Assembly: GCF_037392515.1 (NCBI RefSeq)
Contig: NC_090291.1
Span: 26,398,001 to 26,462,000 of the forward strand
Length of the DNA stretch: 64,000 nucleotides
DNA from: Haliotis asinina
Taxonomy: Eukaryota > Mollusca > Gastropoda > Lepetellida > Haliotidae
Direction: 5' to 3'
Position 1 is the stretch's first letter; each line of letters begins with the position of its first letter. The notes beneath the pieces were generated by a model. That model did not search any database. It worked only from the letters and a program-made list of their open reading frames with translations, and was not told the origin of the DNA. Shown one piece after another: positions 26,901 through 38,900 of this stretch. A program made the translations under genes and the position numbers.

Positions 26901-29900
26901 GACAGATCTTGAAATGGTGATTTTTTCTGATTACAGATATATGGTATTTATATTTTTCATAAATTCCATGGAAACCATTCAGACTTGGTCTAAAAACACA
27001 ATAAGTAATTGTCGGATGATTTGTCCTTTCAAATATGTAGGGGCCAGGGGGATATGTCATCTTCTGATGACTCTTGTTTAATTTTTTTGTTGTGTGCGTT
27101 ATCTGACTGCAGTCTTGCACGATACCATTTAGAAAGTGGTCAAATGCAACATGTGTCATATTTGGGATTTCACTTTCTTAGTAAAGTACAAATTCTAGTA
27201 CTTATTTGGTTGAGTCCCATCCGAGATTCAAACCCGCACCCTCAGAGTCAGGCACCTAATCGCCAGTACACAAAGTCAGCTGCCTAGCCCGCTCAGCCAC
27301 CGAGACTTCCACATAGAAGTCAACCAAAAAAGTACTAAAATTTGTACTTTACTAATAAAGTGAAATCCCAGATATGACATATGTTGACTGCAGTCTTGTG
27401 TGACAATCTGTGGGGAGTATTTGCATCGGGAATAACTACTATACATCAGGTGGACATGACCAGCTGAATACAATGCTTATTTACAATAGTACCCCAAGTG
27501 GTTAAAACATTTTCTTGTCATGCTTAAGACCTGGGTTCGATTCCCCACTCGGGCACAATGTGTGAACCCCACTTCTGATGTTCCCCACCGTGATTATTGC
27601 TGTAAGTATTGCTGAAAGTTGTGTTAAACTAAACACACTCACTACTCACAATAGATGATATTTTCCCTTATTTCATGTTCTTTCTTTACTCAGGAAAACA
27701 TCAAGTCCCAATTGGATATGTTGGGAAGCTCCTTGAAGGGTTTAAGATATCCTCCAAATCTCTGAAGCCAAAGAAGGTTTTTAAACACCCACCTTTGCCT
27801 CCTGGATTCCGCCTTGTACACAAGTTCCTTAAGCCTTGTGCCTCAGTGTCTGCTCCAACCAGCACAGACAAACACAATGCTATCAGTCGTGGGCTTGTAT
27901 TAGGAGAAACACCCATATTTAGTAAGTACTTTCCTTTGGTTTGTTGACAGTAACATAACTCTCTCTAATCACTCTCTTCCTTGAAAAGTAGACATAGAGT
28001 CTGCTTGGAAGACACATAAATTGTATGTGCCCATTATTCTTTTCATTTATTTGCTGATAATATGTTTCTTTATCCTGACTTATGCAAATTATGCTCCTTC
28101 TGTGCGAATGATAGTGGAACACTTAATCCTTTTTGCCCGTGAAGGTCCTGGGTTTAGAATAGGCCTTCAGCAACCCATGTGTGCCATAAAAGGCGACTGT
28201 GCTTGTCGTAAGAGGCAACTAATGGGATCGTTGGTCAGGCTTGCTGACTTGGTTGACACGTGTCATCGGTTCCCATTTGTGCAGATTGATGCTCATGTTG
28301 TTGATTACTGGATTGTCTGGTCCAGACTTGATTATTTACAGACCGCCGCCATATAGCTCACTTACTCACTCACTCACTTATATCATTTGTAGTTTCAGTA
28401 AAGCAGATGTAAAAGGTTACTCCCCCATGAGTTGCCTCCCTTCTCCTTCCAAACAGTCATGTGACTTGCCACACTTGTCACTCTCTCCTCCATCGCCCAA
28501 GCAGATGTTTGGGCAATCACTGGAGTTCCAGATATAGCACTATGTCGTTTGATATTTAGATCTTTTTATCCAAATTACACTGTGTTTGGTATTGTAGCTA
28601 TAGTTAGCTTACATCATATGTCAGAATTTGAGAAAAAAATTTCATATTTTGTGATATGAATTCTTCATAATGTAGTATGTTTACATTAAATGAAATCGTA
28701 CAGTGACTGCAGGTACCATCTATCAGCGTCTAATTCTTACTTCCAATGCCTGTATAAATGCATTAATCTATGTTCTTCTGGCTTCCTTTACAGATGCTGT
28801 ATTAAATCATCAGATTTGCAATTTAAATGTTATTTGTGTTACATATATGGACGTGAGGGTGAGGAAATAATCTCAGTTCACTAAGGGTAATCATATACAT
28901 ATGTATGTTGTGAGCTACTGTTGAAACACGTAACTCAGGTGATTTGCCAAGTTCATTACAAGGACAGTCATCATCTACTGTTGAGGATGTAGCTGCTTTG
29001 AAGAAGAGGTCTTCTACTTCAATGTCATCGGAGACAAAAAGGAAGAAGTCATCATTGTCCATGGCAGAGGAGGATTCATCATCATCAGGGGTCGTTTATC
29101 AAAGACATTGTGCCTCCTGACGAAGCAGACGTATATGCAGACCCTCCAATACTACTGCTCAAAGTACCAGTAAGACCTATGTCAATGCAGACTATTTCAG
29201 CGACGAGATGATCGATCCCTGCAACTGGAAGACAAGCCTCCAGGAACTCGGATAAGGTTGAGGTAATGCAGACCAGTTTCCAGCAACACAGTCTGTAGCA
29301 ATGCAGACTAGTAGCAGAGACAGTGTCATTGCAGCCTCATTGTAGCTTCAGGAAGAAGGTTCCACAAACATCCCTGAGACTACAATGGAGTGCAAAGTCA
29401 CGTCTGTGAACTGTCAACATCCCAAGAACTCAGGCAAAGTTAACCTGCATGACAAATATGATATCAACCTTGCACAAATGCAACCAAAATTTGGGCCCTT
29501 GGGAGGTCCTTCATTGAAGCCTCAAAATCTGTTCAGCACCATGAGTTACGGCAACTCCCAATGCCATGGAACCAAAACAGCCCAACATTTCGAGATTTTC
29601 CAATTTGGCATGTTTACAGTAACCTGTTTACAATTTCCGAGAAAATGGCAGTCGAAGCAACATAAAAAAATGTGGGCTTGCAAGCTGAAAAATCAGTGGG
29701 ATACCACCTCCAACTGGAAAATACTGCTATAAGCAATGTTCTACCAGACATTGCCCATGTACCAGACATTGCCTCAACATCAGTCTCAGCAAACTGATTG
29801 TGTCTGTAGAAAAGGAGCCATGTATTGCACCATTGGAGAGAAAGATATGGCATCCGTTGTGGTTTCTAACAGTACGCGAGTGCATACACTATAATATGCC

Positions 29901-32900
29901 GTAGATGCCCCATCTGCATTATGGAGCTCTGTACAAAGAATTGAGAAAGATGGCAAAGACTAAATGGAAATCTCTACACATGGACAGCCAGATATTCGAA
30001 ATATCCATAGCAAAAGTGGATGTCTTGGAAATACCCATGGAGCAAATACAAGCCAGTATTTCCAAATTCAAGCAATTTCTATTGGCACATGGCAATGGGC
30101 TGTATTCCATCGACTATGAGAGGGATTTCTCCGGCACCCAAGATGAAAAGCGTCTTGTGGAATACCTTCAAAACAACTATGACTTTTGAAACCCAAGAGA
30201 TTTTGCAAGCACCAGGGACTGTGACGGACCCACCATCCTGAGCAATACAAAGAGTGCAGGCAACCACGTCTGAACTTGGGTTGGAACCTGGAATGGTCAT
30301 ACCATGCAAACTTAAATCTACAACAAGGTAGTTTCCAATTTCGAAGCCAGAAAAGTACGAGAACACATTTGGCTGACTATACAGCATCATATAGGTTGCT
30401 ACATACATGCTTGGGCACAAAATGTCTAATTGGAAAATGATTACACGATGCCATTTAGAAAGTGGTCAAATGCAACATATGTCATATTTGGGATTTCACT
30501 TTCTTAGTAAAGTACAAATTCTAGTACTTTTTTCGGTTGAGTCCCATCCGGGATTCGAACCCGCACCCTCAGAGTCAGGCACCTAATCGCCAGCACACAC
30601 TACCAGTTGTCCGACTTTCATTTTTGTGGAAGTCGCGGTGGCTGAGCGGGCTAGGCGACTGACTTTGTGTGCTGGCGATTAGGTGCTTGACTCTGAGGGT
30701 GCGGGTTCGAATCCCGGATGGGACTCAACCGAAAAAAGTACTAGAATTTGTACTTTACTAAGAAAGTGAAATCCCAAGTATGACATATGTTGCATTTGAC
30801 CACTTTCTAAATGGCATCGTGTAATCATAGCTTTCGGCCGTGGGAGCCGTGCCAATTTACACTCATCAGAGGGGTACACAAAGTACGCAGTCTAGACTAC
30901 CAGTTGTCCGACTTTCATTTTTGTGGAAGTCGCGGTGGCTGAGCGGGCTAGGCAGCTGACTTTGTGTGCTGGCGATTAGGTGCCTGACTCTGAGGGTGCG
31001 GGTTCGATGGGATTCAACCGAAAAAAGTACTAGAACTTGTACTTTACTAAGAAAGTGAAATCCCAAATATGACATATCTTGTAATTGGAAAATGTCGAAA
31101 TGTTTGGCTGTTTTGGTTCCGTGGAATTGGGAGTTGCTAAAACTCATGATCCCCTATTTTGAGACTCCAATAAGGGACTTCCTTGGGAAGGATGGGATCC
31201 AAAACCACTATTGTCTATATACTACTGATCTCCATGGGAAGTAAACGACAGATGGTTGCATAAGGGGGAACTAGCATGAAAGGAAGTTTTGCGAAAGGAA
31301 GGGTTCAGATCATTTAATGAAGACATTGTGCCTCCTGGCAAAGCAGACGGTCAGCAAGATTCTCTGATTTTGCTGTCTAAGGTACCCTTAAGATCAATGA
31401 TTATACTGACGCAGATTATTTCATTGGTGAGATGATCTACCCTTTATGACAGCTGCTGAGGTGTTTGATGATCAACCACTGGCAACGCAGACATCTGTTA
31501 TCAGGAACAACCCAGTGTAGCCTCATCGCTTCAAGAAGATGAAGACAGCTCCTCAGCGTTCACAAACTCTTAATCCGCATCCCATCAACTTCAGGTGCGG
31601 GATCCTTCGTTTAAGAGCTGCAGTTAGTAACATTTGTCATCAACAGAACAGCATCATATTACCGACAAGATTCAAGCCATGATTCCAGAAACAGTCATTT
31701 CTCTGTTACTTCTACAAACATGGCATTGATTCTTTAGCCTACTCATCTCAGCTCAAGACTTGACTTCCAGAGGGAAACTTGAACTTTGTCCACTTCGAAG
31801 ATTCCAAGCAGAATAGTAGGAAGATACTAGTATATCCAAAGTCCACATGAATCTATGAGATTCTTTTGTCTTGGAAAAGTATAATAAGATGTGGTTCGCC
31901 TGTGTTGACAGCGGAAGTTGGAAGAACATTATCTATGAGGTGCCTTATATCGGTTCCTATCTATGGACAGCTGAGCCAACCATGAAGTGACCCGACCCAC
32001 TACGGTTTCTGTCAGATTCTGGAAGCATAATAAGCATGAGTCAGGATGAGGAAAAATATGGAATTTTTCACAGTAAAATTGATATTTTATACATATTCTG
32101 ACTCATGGCATCAATCCCAAACAACCTTTCCACATCAGACTCTTCAGGATTCCCAGCAAATCCAAGTGCAATGGCTTATTCATGAGAAAGTGACAAGCAG
32201 GACAAGCAGGACTGTTTTTGCTAGAAAAGGGAGGCAACTGATGGCTGAGTGAACTTTTATGTCCGCTTTATGTGACCTACAAGGGATTCAAGTGTTCCAC
32301 TATCATTCACACAGAAGAAGGAGATGAGCATAATAAGTTTAAGTCAGGATAAGTATAAAATATCAATTTTACTTAAAAAACTACGTCATGTGACAAGGAG
32401 TCATGGAACAATCATAATGGAGTAAACTGAGACACTGTGAAAAAGGAATAAACATTTAGACATGAGATAAAATCAAATGTTATTATTTTTGAAAAGTCCA
32501 TGGAACACTCAGTACGCTGTAAAAGAAATTCAATGGTGTCAACAAGACAAGCATGGCATCATTCACACTAAGGTACCCCCATGTCAACAGTCAGTATCTT
32601 GTGTGGCCTCCATCAGCCCTGGCACAGGCATGGATACATTGAGGCATAGAGTCACAGAGACGAGTGATAAACTCCACAAGAATGTTCCTCCATTCTTGTT
32701 GCAAGGCCAAGGTCAAATCTGCAGTGGTGACTGGTGGTATCAGACGCCTGTACACTCGCCCTCCCAGTTCTTCCCAGAGGTGCTCAGTGGGGTTTAAGTC
32801 TGGTAAATATGCGGGCCATTCCATCACATTGATCCCAGCTTGTTGAATGAAGGCTTGTGTCGCTCTTGCGGCATGGAGATATGCATTGTCATGCTGGAAA

Positions 32901-35900
32901 ATCAACTCACATCAATGTCATTGATGACAGCACAGCAGAGGAATGACTTCAGAATTTCATCCACATTGCACTTTGCGGTGAGATTGCCCTGGATATCATG
33001 AAGATCACTCCTGAAACCTGAGTTAATTGCTACCCAAACCATTACACTGCCTCCACCGAATCAATCTCACTGTTTGACACATGCATTGGCTTAACAGTCA
33101 CCATGTCACCGATAAACCCATTCTCTTCCATCAACAAAGGACACACAGTACCTTGACTCGTTGGAGAACACAATTCTATGGAAGAAAAGCCGTGGATCTG
33201 ACTCCCATGTCTGCCTGTGGTGTTTGCTGCTGTTGTTGCTGCCGTCCTGAGGCGTTCTCTGAGGTGCGCCAGTTGAACTGGTTTGTCTTGTCTAGCCATT
33301 GTCACCAGAAATTGAATTGGTCTGGATCGGGCTGCAACACTACCTGTTTGCTGATGTCTCCTGACAAGGCAGCTGATGACTGACTGGTTGACATGAACAG
33401 CTGTCTGTGAAGTCCCTGGTACGATCAGTCCAAAAGCACGTTCTCGTTCTTGTAATGTCAGCCGTGGCATTGTCTGAAATGACTGCACTCCCACTGACTC
33501 CATTGGATTAAATGCATGACACCTCATACACGTGCATTTCCTTTTTCACAATCACATTGCTTTATCAACGTAATGAGAAGTTGTGTTTTAGTGGCCCTGC
33601 CTGTTTCCGACAACATGGGGTGAATTTGAACTCGAACAATAAGTCAAAAACTTGTCTTTCTTTAAGCATTTCAAATGTTGGATACCTCATTTTCATTTGG
33701 TATGTTTTTTAAGTTAAGATCCTAAAAATCCTCTATGCGTTTTCAGAGTTCTTCAGTATAGATAATAAAAGCAACCATTGACAATTGGGTGTATTTTTCT
33801 CCAGAATCGGTATTTGATTTGATACCAAAAGATGACCAAAAGAAGTTGGAGATGGCCAAGGATCCCCCTCTCCCTGGCCCTCCCTCCCCACAGCAGACAT
33901 TCAAGGAACTTCTGAATAGAAGCCATGGTCAGACTCACAGCCATTCCCTGACCACAGCTGTAGAAGAGGTAGCACCAGAGTCAACACAAACACTGTTTAA
34001 GGATAGTCTCACATTCCAGCCATTTGCCAGGGATCAGGACAAACAGAGGAGGTATGACAAGTACCTCAGCAACTTCAGACAAGGAAATAAAGGTACAGTC
34101 ATGTTAGGAGGGATGAAGTTTCAACTTTCTAACTGAACATTTGATAGCCATTACTTTTATAAAAATTGATCTCAGATTTTTCCCTCACCATGCCATAGAC
34201 AGTACATTATCATGTTTGGAGATTTGAATCTTGGTTACTTGTCCAAATATATTCATTGTCAACATCCCCAAGTCAGTCTGTCACATCATTACACCCAGTA
34301 TGTGAAATACAGATAATTAATTTTGTGAGAATGGCCTGAAATATTATCCATGAAATGTCATTGAATCATTATCATTACAGTAGGTATTTTTGATAAATAA
34401 GCTATTTGTTTTTATAGAGATCATCCTTGGGTTACATATATGCATTTTCTGCATTTGAAATGTCATGTGACAGTTGTGTCAGTATTTTAGTGAAATATTG
34501 TGCAATAGTAAAAGGCCCTTTTTGTCTATTATACAGCCCACCACCGCATGGCCTGGGCAAGGAGTTAATGGATGTGGGGATGGTTGTTGAGTCTGGGGAG
34601 GCTTTCCACCTCAAATCAGCTTTATGTGAGGTGCGTCAGTGCCTAGCGCAGATTTTTCCCCCAATGTGGATGTGGGGTGGATGGGTTTTCTTGGTAGTCA
34701 GTCGGTGTCTGGACACTGATTTGAAGTCAAAAGTAGTCTTCACATCAACCTCTTGGAACTGAGAGCTATGCGGTTGGTTTTGGGGGGCTTCTGGCTTCTG
34801 GGTGCATGTCCAGGGCCAGGTGGTTCATATTCAGTTAGACAACTGTAAGGCTATGGCATACATCCTGAAGCAAGGTGGCAGTTTGTCTCCAGTGCTCCTC
34901 CGGGAGACTTAGGAACTTCTCCTCTGGTGCAACTGTCAGGTGATTCCTGTCCATCTCTTGTGGTTGGAGAATGTGCAAGTAGATGCTCTCTCTTTTCGGA
35001 TCCTTGCCTGTCAAAAGTTCAGTTTCTGCAGTCTCAATTGGAAGAATGTTTGGCAGCTTAGACCGTTCATGTATATTTCCACTTTTCACACCCCTGCTCT
35101 TCTAGAGCAGCACCCTCATATGCAGCCCTTCCTAGCAGGCGGACCCGTGAAGGTTGTGGGGTAGAATAGGCCTTCAGCAGCCCATGCTTGCCATAAAAGG
35201 CGACTATTGGGATCAGGTGGTCAGACTCGCTGACTTGGTTGACACGTCATTGGTTCCCAACTGTGCAGATCGATGCTCATGTTGTTGGTCACTGGATATC
35301 TGGTCCGGACTCAATTATTTACAGGGGATTTGTCAGTCATGCTTGATTGGCTGTCTGGTCCTACTTTCTCATGTCTTTCAACTATTTCCATTCAGTTGTT
35401 AAAATTGAAGGCTGGTCGCAATCCTGTTCACTGATTTGTTCAGCAGAAGGAATGATGATACCTGCTTGGATGCCTACCTGGCTGGCCATGCATGCATGGC
35501 AGAGAGGTGACTCCACCTGGTAGGGGACCATTTAATAGATAAAAATGGCTTAGTATTTATTGTACAATATCTCATGAAAACATTGATAGAACTGTCACAT
35601 GACAGTTTTAGCTGAAGAAAATGCATATATGTACCCCAAGAAGAAGAAGAAACCTCTACTGATTTATCCAAGTTTTGCACATCTACTGAACTTACTGTGA
35701 AGGTGTTACAGGTTAGCTACTGTATTCTGTTGTTTATGACTTTTGATCTGTATTTTTCTGTTATCAGACACCAGAAATACTTTCTAGAGGGTTGTCTGTC
35801 TAATTTAGAAGGGCCAATATGTTTTTGTGCTTAAATGGTCCATGTGCTGTTTATCCATTCACGTACACGATTCACGATCATGTACAAGAGTTCCAACAGT

Positions 35901-38900
35901 GTGCTTGTCATGCAAGACAAGGGGCACTAGGGTAGGTTAATGTTTAGAGCATTTGTTTGTAATGCTGAAGACCTGGGCCTAGATTGTTGAAATTCTTTTA
36001 TCGCTAAGTTAGTGCCATACATAATTATTAACTTACGACTATCAGCGCTAAGAGAGCTTCGAAAATCTAGGTCTAAGTTTCAATTCTCACATGGGCACAA
36101 TGTATGGAGCCCATTTACTTGACTCCCCACCATGATATTGCTGGCATGAAATCATACTTGCTCTCTTTCGTGCATAATAAACATGTTCTGTTCAGACCCA
36201 TATGAGAATGTTGGGGAAGGCAACATGACAGAGTGGGAGATAGAGAGAGAGAAAGAGGAGTTTGCTAGGGCTGCTAAATTGTACAAGCCCCTGTCCACTA
36301 TGATGGCAACACGCTTCACCACGGCCAAGTATGCTGATGACCTGGATACAGTTGAGATGCCTGTCGACTCTCAGGTTTGTAAATTGTCAGTCAGATATAC
36401 AGTTTCATATGTGATCAGTATCACAGTTTGCGGTCTCCACTGTTTGCCCCCACTTATTGCTGATTAATAAAACAACAGACTATGATGGGGTCTGATTAAA
36501 GTTATATATTTATTTTATTTTAAACAAACTTTTCAGGCAAAGATACATACAGGCATTTCCAGTTGAGGATTATGATGCAATGTCCACAGTATGAAATACA
36601 TGTATGACATAATACATGAACAGAGTCAAATTTCATTTTAGTCCTTATGTTTTTGTCTCCAGCTGCCATGTCTGCTTCTCTCTGCCTAGACCTGTGATGA
36701 TACGGGTTAGAATTGATCTTCAGTAATTCATGTTTGTTGTAAGAGGCAGATAACGGAATCTGGTGGCCAGTCTTACTGATTTGGTAGACATAAGTCATTG
36801 TATGCCAGTTGCATAGATTGATGCTCAGACTGTTGATCACTGTATTGTGTGGTCCATTCTCAATTATTTACGGCCTCTTGCCACATTGCTGGAATATTGC
36901 AGAATGTGGCATAAAATTAAATTCAATTACTCACTCACACACTCATTCTCACTGTCTTGGTTCTCTTCAAACAATATATTTCTCCATGACTCTCTCCAGC
37001 CAGCGGCAGCTGATTCATAACACTTGTTCCTTGGTGACTCTCTCTAGTCAGTGGCAACTGACTGATAACACTTGTTCCTTTGTGACTCTCTCTAGCAAGC
37101 AGCAGCTGACTGATAACACTTGTTCCTTGGCGACTCTCCGGCCAGTGGCAGCTGACTGACAACATCTGTTCCTTGGCCAGAATACCTTCCTCTACTGTAT
37201 TATTGTCTGTATGACTTTACCCAAAATGGATTACCCAAATGTGCTGGCCTTGGTACATGTGGAAACTGTTATCTCTCTAATCATGTTTGTGCTCCCCTTA
37301 AACAATGAAATATCCACAGTCTCAGAAGAATTAGACAAACAGACACAAGTATTTGTCCTTTGATTGTGCATTACCTGCTCTATCTGGACTAAGGCTGTTG
37401 TTAAGTACTCCTTATGTCATGTTTTCTGGAGTAAGTGTTGTCCACATATTAAATACATATTCAATCTTTGAAAACAGTGATGAAACATACGTCACATACC
37501 CAGTTACACCCAATGTGTTTCATACCCTGGCACAGTGTCTGATGTCCTTTTCAGCTGGAACAAAGTGACCAGGCCAAGGCTGTAGAAATGAAGATGTTTG
37601 GACAACTGACGCGGGAGCAGTTGGAATGGCACCCAGACAAACTTCTTTGTCAACGCTTCAATGTCCCTCACCCATATCCAGGGTAAGTAACTCTCTATAT
37701 ATTTATTATCACATGGAAAGAAATCTTTCGAAAACTAACCACTAGATCACAAGTGCAGTGCTTGGATAATAGTTAGTGATCCTGTCTGTACTGGACTGGT
37801 CCAAAATAATATCAGTTCATTTACTTAGCTGTAAATACACAATATTTTAGTAGGACATCATGAAATAATACCAAGCATGAGAATGAAGATATCATCTATG
37901 CAATTGGGAACCAATGACATGAGTCAACCAAATCAGCAAGCCTGACCACCCAATCCCATTATATCCCTTTTATTGCAAGCATGGGTTGATCAAGGCCAAT
38001 TCTACCCCGGAACTTCACAGTTCATGTGCCTTGGAAGGTCAATTATATTCCTGTGGTATATACAACACTGTCTCTGCTTACTGTCTACAAGTCCATTGGT
38101 CACTTCCTGCAGTGTCACATCCATTGTATGAGCCAAGATTTTTCCATCTGGAACATGGTAGACAGTTGTGTGTAACATCATTGGCTGAACTTGGACAGGT
38201 GCTGTAAGAGAATAATGACAGAATCTCACTCAAATCACCATTGGGGGAATCATATAGAGAATGTCTGTTTGAGTTAATGAATGGTTGACAAATCATTGCA
38301 GTATTATGCACTACTGATCCAAAGTGTCTTCTTTGAAATTGTCCATATAATCTTTTTCAGCCATACACTGTATGCTTCAAGTCAGACTTTACTGTCTTCA
38401 CTAGTCACTATCATACAGCTAGGAAGAGACACCAGTCTGTCTTGAAATTATGGAAATTTATTTGTCCCCCTTTTTTTAAGAATATGTTTCAAATTATGTT
38501 GCCCCTTTCCCCTCCAAAATTCATGTTCTTTCATCCTCAATATATAAAGGGTATACGTTCTGATAAATCTTCACTATACCCTGGATTCATCTACGGGTTG
38601 GCCTGATAATTTTATTACCTTGCTCTGCTGGCTCCGCATTTTCACAGGAGTCAATTAGCTAGGTCACCATTACAACCAGGCTTTGCCAGTGTCAACAAAG
38701 ATTGCGGTCGCAGCTGCAAAGGTTTGTTGACAGTGTGACTCAGGTTTTCGCTAAATCAGGCAGACAGATCAGTAAGACCGAAACTTTAAAAAAATACATG
38801 CAAGAACTCCTTCTACCGCTTTCAAAGAACTTCTGTATCTTTTGTGTTGTCAAGTTTAATTGGTTAGATACTTTAAAAGCAAAAGTGAGTTGTGATTGGT

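Noticed and set aside
30622..30715. Functional tRNA gene (good box A and box B)
   Set aside because: The same sequence occurs in several copies joined to a common body, and the acceptor stem does not pair well; it is the head of a SINE.
36935..37165. ORFs with 16-residue repeats on both strands
   Set aside because: By-product of a 48-bp minisatellite inside a GPATCH1 intron.
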